Below are positions 44,011 to 53,966 of a stretch of 64,000 bases of DNA, one piece after another. Source of the DNA: Gymnothorax reevesii (taxonomy: Eukaryota; Chordata; Actinopteri; Anguilliformes; Muraenidae); the NCBI GenBank assembly GCA_029721435.1, contig CM056573.1, positions 193,253,103 through 193,317,102 of the forward strand. The letters are read 5' to 3'. Under the pieces are notes generated by a model. It saw nothing but the letters and a program-made list of their open reading frames with translations. It did no database searches and was not told the origin of the DNA. Position 1 is the first letter of the stretch. Every line of letters begins with the position of its first letter. A program made the position numbers and the translations under genes.

Positions 44011-45030
44011 ATGGCAGGGAAGGCCCCAAGGGCGACGAACTCTGGTCCAAACCCCTTTTTGAAATGAAGATAAAACATTGTTTAGACTTAAGCAGCATTC
44101 TAAGGTTTCTGTGAAGGGGTCTACTGTGTCTGTCTGATATACTATAAATCTATATCACAGAATACAACTAAACTAAACTGAACACAATCTATTGGGGATA
44201 ATTTCAACTTTTAATGCGGTGATGGACCCAAACAAATGTTTTAAAGGACAAAACATACATTGGACTTCGTTATTTATTGTTATATCGGCAGGAAATAACA
44301 ATTCATATCATATGGTGAGACAATCAAATCATGTGGCGTGACAGGCAGACATGTCACTGCACTTAGCACAACCTTGAGTCTTGTAGCTCCACAGTAGAAT
44401 GCTAACAACAGGCTATCTGTAACAAAGCAACATAGATTTACATATAATTATGATAAAATACAAATTTTTTTGTTGCATTTTTATGAAAAATGTGTCACTA
44501 CGAAAGACATCTGGAAGTGGGACTTTTTGTCTGAGTGCCAACAAGATCTTATTTATTGTGCATATAAAAATGATAACTCACCTCAGAAACCTGACATGGA
44601 CTGGTATTGCTAGTACTGTACAACCTTGCTGAAGAAGGTCCTCTCCTTCCCAAGGGTGTCCAAACAGATGCCCGTTGAAATATCCCAAAATAGTGTCACA
44701 CCATATGACTTTGATTTGTGTGACAAAATCTTTTTGATTAGAACTGACTCAAAACATTATGCTTGGACTTGGAAAAGAGTAGACTCACAAATAGACATCT
44801 GTATTATTTTTCAGTATTTTTTGAGAATTTTTGCATTTATTTTTCTTAGTTTTATTCAAGTTCTCACTTTGAGAAACAAGTGCCGGACAGTTATACCATA
44901 TTTTGTCATGAGTTTTGTCATGTTTGGTTGAAAATTCTGAAAAAATGAGTGATGAACTGTTTTAATGCTGAGTATGTTCACATAAAGCAGAATGTTCTGC
45001 ACAATATTGAGGTGGTTTTTGGCAAATATA
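44011..45030. other. Non-coding stretch after the rRNA fragment
   Basis: Starts with possible ITS1-like sequence, then AT-rich DNA. Two short ORFs (44450-44632, 44626-44931) have no recognised domain and poor coding character. Confidence 0.45.
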
Positions 45031-45324
45031 TTTTTTATTCATGCATGTTTCACACTGAAGACAGCAAAATTACCATGTCACGTCATCCACCCACATGCAG
45101 TGCTCCTAGCAGTTTATATAGAACTTAGCCAGTGCTGAGAATTGCATCAACCTTGAGGAAAATGCAGGTCACTCAACAATTTTAGTTTGATGTTATTTAC
45201 AAGTATCACTCCCATGTGATGGTATTAGAAAATCTAAAGTCTGGTCTTTCAATATATCTATTAGAATACATCTTCAACATCATAATTCAGTCGCTGCCTG
45301 TGGGTGACAGATAACTGTTATCAC

Positions 45325-45595
45325 TTAGTGAGAAAAGGAAAAAAAGGCCCCAAATGGAGCTCCCTTACACCTGACACTTGGAGTGGCAACGTTGTTTCCC
45401 CACAAAAATGAGCCTCGAATACTTTCATGGCCACAGCCTATGCTGTAAAGCTTCATAAACCCCGGGGCACAGGACCGTGCGCCTCCTCTGTTGCAGCCTT
45501 TCGCCTTACAGCATACCAAGGTTCCACCATTGCCAGTCACTGAGACAGAGTAGTAAATTCTATGTCCAGAACTACCAAATACGGATGTGTCAGAC
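45325..45595 (-). CDS. Exon 3 of copy A: cysteine-rich mature domain
   Basis: The acceptor TTTGTTTCAATTTCAG precedes 45595. One base plus 89 codons and a stop follow. The peptide contains FGSSGHRIYYSVSVTGNGG, then LVCCKAKGCNRGG, SCAPGF, SIGCGHESIRG and VRCKGAPFG: six cysteines, glycine-rich and basic. The entry phase fits the phase-2 donor at 62978 of copy B's exon 2, so the exons belong to one gene model. With two further cysteines from exon 2, the mature protein would have eight. I cannot place it in a known family; a secreted defence or mucosal peptide is conceivable but unproven. Confidence 0.5.
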
Positions 45596-47094
45596 CTGAA
45601 ATTGAAACAAAGGATATTTGAATTAATTGTATGCTCATGCAGACTTTTAATGACTGAAGAAATATAAACAAAGACAGCAGAAGAGATGGAAATGTCTACG
45701 GTGATGGGATATGTGGTTCTATGGTGATATGATCTGTGGTTCTTGTGTTTGGGCAGAGATAGTGAGCGTAATATAACAATAATCCACAAGTGCAGTGCAG
45801 CTATACAATCCCTCGTGCTTGTTAGTAAGTTAGTGCTATGTACAATTTTAGTCTTAGTTAGTAATTTAACAATAACAGCAAAGTGTTAGTATTGGTTAGT
45901 AAGATGAAGGAAGAAAACGAGATTGGAAAGAATGTTTCAAATCCCAGAAACCATTAAATCACCCGAAAGTGCAGCACGCAATACCGGGGCTGTGAGTGTA
46001 GCAGGAATAGTTTTGCCTGCATTGATAAATGAATGAAGTTTGCCAAAATTCAGTTCTGTATCCCTCAAGGGTTTGTTGTTTACGTTTCCCTGGCAATACC
46101 TCTGGGTCAAAGGGCAGTGCCCTCCCGCCTCTCGGTCCTTTTTCTGAAAATTCTGGGCGAAGAAGGTGGGTAGAATTATGACCTCCGCTCATTGAGTATT
46201 AAAACAATGAAATCCCCCTAGGAGTCCAATCTGACTTTGTAAAATGTATGATGAATGTAAGTGGATCACAATGTATGTATTTCGGGACATACTATTGGTT
46301 GTCTTGCTTATATTAACCGAATACGTGAGAGCAAACTATGAATGACTGTTACGATATGTACATTCTGCGCGGGGTTGTTAACGATAGCATTTTGAATGTA
46401 GGAGCTGGAGGGTCATCTTTACTGTCCGAAACCGACCCATGCCTTGTGTTTGTCCTTGTCAGGTATGTTGTATTACATTTGAACCGTATTCCTGTTCGAA
46501 CTATACGATCACCCTGTGGGTTAAATTGCAGGAGGCTACTTTTGTCCTTGTTCCGTAATGTAAGCCAGATGGTAGCTAACGTTAGCCGGCTATGCGTTTC
46601 TGAGCTTTTTTTAAATCCAAGTTATGCTTTTGCCGCCTCCTTTTTCTGAAAATTCTGGGCGAAGAAGGAGCTGGAGGGTCATCATTACTGTCCGAAACCG
46701 ACCCATGCCTTGTGTTTGTCCTTGTCAAAAAAATAATAAAACCATCGAACCGTCGTCTGTCGTCTCCCTGCACGTTCCTGTGGGAAGTAGCTCCAGCAGA
46801 GAGGAGTCGGGGTTACCCGGTTACATGAGCAATCACATGACGTGACCAGACAGGGGGAGACAAAGTGCAATGCATGAGTGAAAGCAAAACATGGACCGGA
46901 ATAATAACAGGTATGGGGAAAATGGCAAAATACAAAACATGGCAAAACTGAACAAGACAAAACAAGAACATAATCCAAATCACCACCAAAACCAAATCAC
47001 AATACACAATTCAAGGCATGGTCAAGCAATACAGAGATCAGACAGAACCTCAAAAACATGGCAAACAGAGCAGAATCATAACAAAAAGAAGGGG

Positions 47095-47370
47095 CAGCAG
47101 GATGGATCAGTGTTTAGAGCGTATGTCTGTCTGTCAAACAGAAGGACACGGGTTCAGATCCTGATAGTGGCGATTTGCTCTCGTTCTTCCTTGAATGTTG
47201 AAAGGTTGGAGGCTTATCAGCGGGTGATGTCATCCTCCTCAGTGCCTCCCGACAGTTATATCAAAGGTATGTGTGGTAATGCGTGTAAAAGCTCCCTTGT
47301 CACCTATTGTGAACAGTAGGGCATCATGCTTGATGACGGGTTTCTCTCTGTCCTACGTAGATAAATTGTG
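47095..47370 (+). mobile_element. tRNA-derived SINE in intron 2 of copy A
   Basis: Head with an A-box-like TGGATCAGTGTTTAGAG and a B-box GGGTTCAGATCC, antisense to the gene. The same SINE lies at the matching place in copy B (63237-63527, other strand), so it was there before the duplication. Confidence 0.75.
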
Positions 47371-47527
47371 CTGAAAAGGGACGTTAATAAGAGCAACTGC
47401 CTACGTATCATGTCTCTACCTTCCAGAATAGTCATTTCAAACTAGGAAGTATATCCAAGCTTGAAGGTGAATTAAACAAATATGCAGTGATGTGGGCAGG
47501 CCCAAGCCACCAAACTAATAAAGATAT

Positions 47528-47717
47528 AGTATTTAAGAAAAGGGGTCACCGCGCATCTTGCTGCAAAAGACGGCTGAATCAGGTGCTAAACAGCTCAAGG
47601 ACAGCAGATATTAAAAGAGACAAAGGAGACTGGAGCACACTGATAAATTAACAGCCTTTATGGTGCAAATAGAAGAACGTTTCGACACTACTGTGTCTTC
47701 ATCAGGACTCTGAGGAA
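47528..47717 (-). mobile_element. Inserted segment with a hammerhead-like core, breaking copy A exon 2
   Basis: This 190-bp segment is absent from copy B. On the minus strand it has CTGATGA (47705-47699), a 5-bp stem GACAC/GTGTC with loop AGTA, then GAAAC (47683-47679) and GTTC. CUGAUGA-stem-GAAA is the hammerhead ribozyme core. Penelope-like elements are known to carry such motifs in their terminal repeats, so this may be a Penelope terminal fragment. Stem III and the cleavage site were not established. Confidence 0.4.
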
Positions 47718-47887
47718 GCACACCATCAGACTCAGGAACAAGCAAATAGCCAGAACATTTTTGTAGGCGACAGCCATTCTGAAAAAGTCATTAAAAAGAC
47801 AGTATTGTCAACCTCTTGCAATGTATTCTAAAACCTTATGTTTGTTACACTTAATTTTATGTGGAGTAAGAGATAGCAGTTACTGTA

Positions 47888-47888
<1 letters not shown>

Positions 47889-47922
<34 letters not shown>
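47889..47922. repeat. (GT)n microsatellite in intron 1 of copy A
   Basis: About 14 GT units. A CA run sits at the equivalent place in copy B (62712-62742), as expected for inverted copies. Confidence 0.85.
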
Positions 47923-48378
47923 CTGAGACATAGAGACAAAAAAGATGATTTGATAGATAATTGAAAAATGCCTATAACTATAAACCTATCTATACATGCA
48001 CATATGCATACACATACGCGTATGCATAGGCACATAAAGATACTATTTATTAGTCTTTATGTAAACAAAAAGGAAAAGACTTTCCTTTTAGTAAGAAGAG
48101 AGAAGCCAAAAAACTGCAAAAAAATAAAATTGAAATCAAACTACTTTTAGATACAAGAAAGACAACAAATAAAAATTCAGTTGCTTCCTGAACTTTGCAC
48201 ATTTAAAACTAGCAGCGTTGATATACATAATAACCGGGAAAGCAAATAATGAATACAAAAAATTATTTTTTAATCGTAATTCCAAAACCAGTCTATTGTC
48301 TGTCTGAATCCCTGGTATACACACTGTTTCTCCATAAAACAAAGAGCAAAAAGAGCATAATTAGGTAAATGTACTCAC

Positions 48379-48470
48379 CTGATCTTCTTTCTTGAGACAG
48401 TGGTGAAATCTGGATGCTGTTGGAGAACTGTTCACAGGCTAAATCCCCAGGCTTTTATAATGAAGCAAAT
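48379..48470 (-). promoter_or_regulatory. Core promoter and non-coding exon 1 of copy A
   Basis: TTATAAAAGCCTGGGGATTT (TATA box at 48460-48451) is followed by an exon whose sequence is almost the same as copy B's, ending AAGAAGATCAG before GTGAGT at 48378-48373. Conservation between copies supports a real promoter and exon. Confidence 0.6.
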
Positions 48471-48479
48471 TGAGAAACA

Positions 48480-48954
48480 TCTCCGATCAAATGATCCTGA
48501 AAATGATACTGATTGGCTCGGGTGCTTATTGGCAGGATTTACGTAATAACGTACTTCCCTGACTGTCAGTGTTTACTGAAACTGCATCCTAATCAACAGT
48601 TACATAAACATTTCCATGTAGTTTCTCCTTGACGTATAGATGGATAGAACATGAAGAAAGGAGTGTAAAAGGAGTGTAAACAAGTTACTGAAGCACAACA
48701 CTTGACACTGTGTCCTGTGTACACAAGCACTGATGTTAACAACAGGTGATTGTATTAATATATGATGTTTATTCATAATCATATATAAATGACAATGTAT
48801 CTGTTGAAATTTCACGACGACCTATTCCCTCAGACACCTGTTGTACCAGGTGACTGTGGCATATTGCAATAACATTCTAAGGTTGTTATAGCTGAACATG
48901 CTCTGCCACTTTACTGCTGCTTGCAGAACTCTGTATTACTATAGCTGGTATTTA
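48480..48954. repeat. Upstream flank shared by copies A and B
   Basis: The region matches the upstream flank of copy B (about 61595-62150) in inverted orientation: for example AAATTTCAACAGATACATTG, TTCTGCAAGCAGCAGTAAAG and CATGTTCAGCTATAACAACC (copy B readings). The match stops near 48955, where the Rex1-like LINE tail begins. Short ORFs here are not conserved as proteins. Confidence 0.75.
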
Positions 48955-51360
48955 CATTACATTACTTTACATTACAGGTTCTTAGCACACGCTCTTATCC
49001 AGAGCGACGTACAAAAATGCACAAGAACAGTACAAAAGAACAGAGCTCCTAGGAGACATGTACAAGTGAGTACAAGCTAACAGTAAGTGACAGAACACAT
49101 TCCATTGTTACAGTGCAACAAAGGGGCAGAGTCAAGTGTAAAAAAAGGGCAATAAAATAAGTGCAATAAAAGGGCAACAGGTCAAGTGTAACAAAGGGGC
49201 AGGAAAATCAAGTGAACTGACAAAATAGGGTGCAAAAAAAATGAAGGGAACAGGATTCAGGGCAGTGGAGCAGGGGAAAGGTGGAGCCTGAAGAGGTGGG
49301 TTTTCAGGCGGCGCTTGAAGATGCTCAGGGATTCTGCTGTTCTGACCTCGATAGCTAGATCATTCCACCAACGAGGTACCAGGACAGACAGCAGCCTTGA
49401 GCGGGAAGGGGAGGAGCGGAGAGGGGGAGGAGCCAGGCGACCAGAAGTAGCAGAGCGGAGTGCTCTGGCAGGGGTGTAAGGTCTGAACAGTCTCTGGATG
49501 TAGGCTGGAGCTGTTTTTTTGACTCCCTGATAGGCTAGCACCAAAGTCTTGAATTTGCTGCGAGCAACAACAGGGAGCCAGTGGAGCTTTGTGAGCAAAG
49601 GGGTGACGTGGGAGTTTCTTGGTAGGTTGTGGACCAGGTGAGCTGCAGCGTTCTGGATGAGCTGCAGGGGTCTGATGGCAGATGCTGGGAGGCCGGCGAA
49701 GAGGGAGTTGCAGTAGTCCAGGCGGGAGAGGATCAGTGCTTGGACCAGGAGCTGCGTTGAGTAGCTGGTGAGGAAGGGCCGGATTCTACGGATGTTGTAG
49801 AGGAAGAACCTGCAGGTCCGAGTCACTGCAGCGATGTTCACAGCAGAGGAGAGCCTGTCGTCAAACAGGACCCCAAGGTTCTTCACACTCCGCGTGGGGG
49901 AGATGGTGGTATCCCCCAGGTTGATGGTCAGGTCCAGGAGAGGGGAGGATGGAGCAGGGATGTAGATCATCTCCGTCTTAGTTGGGTTGAGCTTCAGGTG
50001 ATGGTTGTCCATCCAGCTCTGGATGTCATGTAGGCAGGCGGAGATGCGGGCAGAGACCTGGGCATCAAGGGAAAAAGAGAGTAAAAGTTGAGTGTCATCA
50101 GCATAAAAGTGATATGATGAACCATGAGCAGAAATGACAGGACCGAGAGACTGGAGATAAAGAGAAAAGAGGAGCGGACCAAGAACTGAGCCTTGGGGGA
50201 CGCCTGTGGTGAGTGGGCGGGGTGTTGATACTTCACCAGCCCAGGCAACCTGGTAGGAGCGACCAGAGAGGTACGATATCAACCAGATGAGGGCTGTGCC
50301 ACAGATCCCCAGTGCAGACAGGGAAGAGAGGAGGCTGAAGGGTTGACAGTGTCGAATGCGGCAGAGAGGTCGAGGAGGATCAGGATGGATGAGAGGGAGG
50401 CGGCGCGTGCAGTGTGAAGCGCCTCACTGACGGAGATGTGTGCGGTCTCCGTGGAGTGGGCAGCTCTGAATCCCGACTGGTGGGGGTCCAGGAGGTTGTT
50501 TTTTGCAAGAAAAGAGGAGAGTTGGTTAGCAACAGCACATTCAACGATGTTTGACAGGAAGGGGAGGAGGGAGATTCGGCGGAAGTTCTGAATGACTGAG
50601 GGGGTAAAGGGAGGGTTTTTTCAGGAGAGGGGTAATGGTAGCCTGTTTGAATGAAGAGGAAAAGCATCCAGAGGACAAGGAAGAGTTAATAAGGGAGGTG
50701 ACAAAAGGGAGGATGTTGAGTGTGATAGCCTGGAGGAGGGGGGAGGGGATAGGGTCGAGATCACATGTGGTAGGACGGTGAGAGAGGAGCAGCTGGGAGA
50801 CATCAGTAGAGGAGAGGGGGGAGAAAGCAGAGAGGAGATGAGAGGGGACAGCGGGGGAGGCGGAGAGGTGAGTGAGGGGGGAGAAGGAGTTGCGGATGGA
50901 CACAATCTTATCCTCGAAGAAGGCTGCGAAGTCCTCTGCTGTGATGGAGGTCGCAGGTGTGACAGGCGGAGAGCTGAGGAGAGAAGAGAAGACAGAAAAC
51001 AATTGGCAAGGGTTAGAGATTGAATTCTGGATTTTAGAATGATAAAATTAAATTTTAGCAGAGGTAATTGAAGAGGAAAATTCGGCTAGGAGGGACTGGT
51101 AATGGGACAGATCTGCCAGGGCCCTGGTTTTCTACCATTTCCTCTTTGCTGCTCGAAGGCTTTTCCTGTGGGAGCGGAGAGTTTCTGACATCCAGGGGCT
51201 GAGTGGGGATGATCTGGCTGGCCTGGAAACAAGAGGAGAGAGAGTGTTAAGTGAGGATGATAGGGCAGAGAATAGAGAGGAGGCTGCAGATTCAGTGGGG
51301 AGATTAGAGAAGGAATCAAGGGAAGGGAGGGAAGCAGTGACATGGGAGGCGAGAGCGAAG
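48955..51360 (-). mobile_element. Rex1/Babar-like LINE, 5'-truncated
   Basis: Minus-strand RT from about 51000 to 49257 with a 3' UTR ending near 48955 in TTACATTACATTAC-type repeats next to AGCACACGCTCTTATCCAGAG, a common fish LINE tail. It is truncated or overwritten on the right by a chromovirus LTR at 51367. Strongly purine-biased (GAGGAGG-rich) in its middle. Confidence 0.75.
49257..51002 (-). pseudogene. Rex1-like reverse transcriptase, frameshifted
   Basis: 51002-50541 encodes the pre-RT region (FAAFFEDKIVSIR, TTCDLDPIPSPLL, ATITPLLKKPS). Frames then break; SGFR-AHSTETAH- and [15 protein letters not shown] blocks lie near 50490-50350. 50282-49257 (341 codons) holds [43 protein letters not shown] with intact YADD, KLNPTKTEMIYIP, SRLDYCNSLFAGLPASAI, LQLIQNAAAHLV and LHWLPVVARSKFKTLVL. 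This C-terminal signature is typical of fish Rex1/Babar-like elements. At least two frame changes make it a pseudogene. Confidence 0.8.
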
Positions 51361-51366
51361 GGGCAG

Positions 51367-51806
51367 TGTGATGGCGTAGGTGTTTGGACGCCAGGAGCAG
51401 TGGCTCGAAATAAAAGACAAATCCAGCAACGTGCTGATCTGAAAGAAATGGAAATAACAAGGCTCGCGCTACCTACGGACCTAACGTCGTCTGTGGTAGC
51501 CCAAAGGCGAGCTCAATAATAAACCAAAAGAAAAGGGAAATAAACCCAATAAATCCCTCACTCACTCCACTAATACTTTAATGCAGCTAAGATCCTGCCA
51601 ATACTCTTCCCTCTCAAATACCTTACCGGCTCAAGCGTCAAAAGCAGAATGACCCTCCAGCAACACGAACGAGGAAGGGCAGGAGCTTAAATAGAGTCCG
51701 GGCAACGCCCCCAATCAATGCCAGCTGGCCAAGGAATCCGATGGTGAGCAAAACGATATCGTCCCGGACGAGAGTAACAAAAGGAGCTAGCAAAGCACCC
51801 AAACCA
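51367..51806 (-). repeat. Putative 3' LTR of a chromovirus
   Basis: The minus strand reads TGGTTTGGG (51806) to CGCCATCACA (51367), about 440 bp, directly after a G-run purine tract (AGAGGGGGGG, about 51824-51815). Boundaries rest on TG/CA ends and the purine tract only; the partner LTR is not in the window. Confidence 0.45.
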
Positions 51807-51822
51807 TGAGAGGACCCCCCCT

Positions 51823-53076
51823 CTAAGGGACAGCTCCAGTAGTCCCAAAGGAACCCCGTGCACGAAAATCAGAAATAAGCGAGGGATCCAGAATATCCCG
51901 AGAAGGGACCCAGCACCGCTCCTCGGGACCATATCCCTCCCAATCAACGAAGAACTGGACCCCGCAACCTACGCGTCTCTTGGCCAGATCGCGGCGCACG
52001 ATATAAACTGGCCCGCCCTCAACCATGCGCGGTGGCGGCGGAGGCGTGTTGGCGGGCACCAGGACGCTAGTGCTAACCGGCTTAATCCGCGAGACGTGGA
52101 ACGCCGGATGTATGCGCAGAGATCTCGGGAGCTTCAACTGGACCGTAACCAGAGTGATCCTCCGTACAATCTTGAACGGACCGTGATGCGCCAGTTTTCG
52201 GGATTCCACCTTCAACGGGAGAGTGTTCTTGAGAGACTGATTAGTGCGTTCCGTCTGCCCTTTGGTCTCCGGGTGAAACCCTGAAGAGAGGCTAACAGTG
52301 GCCCCCAACTGTTTAAAAAACGCCTGCCAAAATCTGGCTGTAAACCGCAGGCCTCGCTCAGAAACAACATCTTGCGGAAGCCCATGCAACCAGAACACAT
52401 TGTTGACCACAAGATGCGCTGTCTCCTGTGCTGAAGGCAACTTGGGTAGCGCGACAAAATGAGCCGCTTTAGAAAAACGGTCAACTACCACCAAAATGAC
52501 CGTGTTGCCGTCAGAAACAGGCAGCCCCAGAACGAAATCTAAAGCAATATGCGCCCAAGGTCGCCTGGGAACGGGCAAAGGTCGCAGCAACCCAGCGGGA
52601 GGGAGATGGGAAGCAGACACCACAGGCAGCAACAAACTCTCGAATGTCTCTCATCATTTCCGGCCACCAAAACCGTTGGGCCAGGAACTGCTTGGTCCGA
52701 TGGGCCCCCGGGTGCCCCGCCAGGCGGGAAGAGTGTCCCCACTGAAGAACCTGTGACCTAACGCCATGTGGGACAAATGAACAACCAGGAGTCTCCCCCC
52801 CAGGACCGGGATCAGACCTCAACGCCTCCTGAACAACCGCCTCAACCTCCCACTGAATAGGTGCTATGATCTGGGCTGAAGGAATAACAGGCTCTGGGGA
52901 AGGATCGCTATCCATGCGATGGAACATACGTGACAGCGCGTCAGGCTTAGTATTTTTGGAGCCTGGGCGGTACGTGAGCGTATAATCAAAGTGGTTAAAA
53001 AACAATGACCATCGAGCCTGCCGGGAATTACACCGTTTGGTCTGCTGAATATATTGGAGGTTTTTGTGGTCGGTCC
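51823..53076 (-). pseudogene. Chromovirus RNase H-integrase-chromodomain, broken
   Basis: 53076-52535 encodes the RNase H end (TDHKNLQYIQQTKRCNSRQA, LTYRPGSKNTKPDALSR) and the integrase zinc domain ([19 protein letters not shown]). After a frameshift, 52635-51823 has the integrase core ([34 protein letters not shown]). The second catalytic Asp is Glu here (SER for SDR), and about 100 residues are missing after [10 protein letters not shown]. Then come [21 protein letters not shown] and a chromodomain ([28 protein letters not shown]), which in this group targets insertion to marked chromatin. Confidence 0.85.
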
Positions 53077-53710
53077 TGTTACGAAATCCAACTTCAAATA
53101 AAAACCAAATGTGGACCTCATAACATAAAAGACCGTACAATACTTTTAAGCACAACAAACTTCAAGTTTTACTGGTTTTTAAATTGAAATGAACTTGCGG
53201 TACAACAAAATAGAATGCAGTTACAATCCCCAACAATAGAAAGCGCAAGGTGGTTACGATAGTTAAAAGTAAAACGAAAGAAACCCCTACTGCTTACGCA
53301 CTGAGGTGGAACACCAGCTTGCCTGACTCCTGAGCCCCACGCACAATATGCAGTGTGGGCAAATAAAGAAGTGGTCTTCCGGTCCGCTTTCTAATCTGCT
53401 CTCACTATCTGCTCTGAAAACGTGCAGAAAGTAACCACCAAACATTTACCATTAATCAGGAATTAAACTTCCATAACTAAAGAGAAAACATAAAAAACGG
53501 TGCGGGTGTGCCGGCATCTGCTCTGGCCAAGACGCGAGAGAGAGAGCGCCATCTTGACAACAGGGCGGACTTTATAGCGGCTGGCTCCAGAAATCATTGA
53601 GAAATTACGCAAGCTCCACCTACAGAAAATAGGAGACAATAGGCAGGGCAAATGGCACAAGGTTAATACCCAAAAGACATTCAGGCAGCACCAAACCCCA
53701 CCATGTAACA
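53077..53710 (-). repeat. 3' LTR of gypsy element 4
   Basis: The minus strand reads TGTTACATGGTGGGG (53710) to TTTCGTAACA (53077), 634 bp with 6-bp inverted ends TGTTAC/GTAACA. The purine tract TTATGGGTGGGAG precedes it. It abuts chromovirus RNase H at 53076, so it inserted there. Confidence 0.75.
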
Positions 53711-53966
53711 CTCCCACCCATAAGAAAATAAACTGGGGGTGAGTTAAACACCATTTTACCAGTGACAAAATATAAATATATGCAAAAAAAAATAACAAAA
53801 TGGGAAACCATACCCATCACCAGTTGAAACGCTGCCACAGTTTAACTGGGAAAGAAACGTATGTACAGAAAACCCACAGTTTATTTATACTTGTGCACAA
53901 TAAGCGCTTTACACATGCAAATAGTGGACAGAGCACACCAACAATTTACATTATCGCGCATCAGAT

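Larger units (their letters stand above)
45034..48470 (-). pseudogene. Small secreted cysteine-rich protein gene, copy A, exon 2 disrupted
   Basis: Reading leftwards: TATA box 48460-48451, non-coding exon 1 ending 48379 before GTGAGT, intron 1 with a (GT)n run, exon 2 from 47778 (ATG 47777), intron 2 with a SINE, exon 3 (45595-45325), and AATAAA at 45039-45034. Exon 2 matches copy B (62859 on) only up to 47718; then foreign DNA (47528-47717) replaces the end of exon 2 and the start of intron 2. The frame meets TAG at 47690-47688, codon 30, so only the signal peptide is left. Exon 3 stays open, so the loss may be recent or another exon 2 may be used. The protein family was not recognised. Confidence 0.55.
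51367..53076 (-). mobile_element. Chromovirus-type Ty3/gypsy element, 3' part
   Basis: Domain order on the minus strand is RNase H, integrase, chromodomain, LTR: the canonical gypsy order, unlike the other four elements here. It is cut in RNase H at 53076 by the LTR of another element. RT and the 5' part are not in the window. Confidence 0.8.

Noticed and set aside
45325..45789. A 154-residue protein starting at 45789
   Set aside because: The part upstream of 45595 is better read as intron because a polypyrimidine tract and AG acceptor lie there and the phase fits exon 2 of copy B.
50621..51023. Pro/Ser-rich and Glu/Gly-rich ORFs on both strands
   Set aside because: They are alternative frames of the purine-biased Rex1-like LINE.
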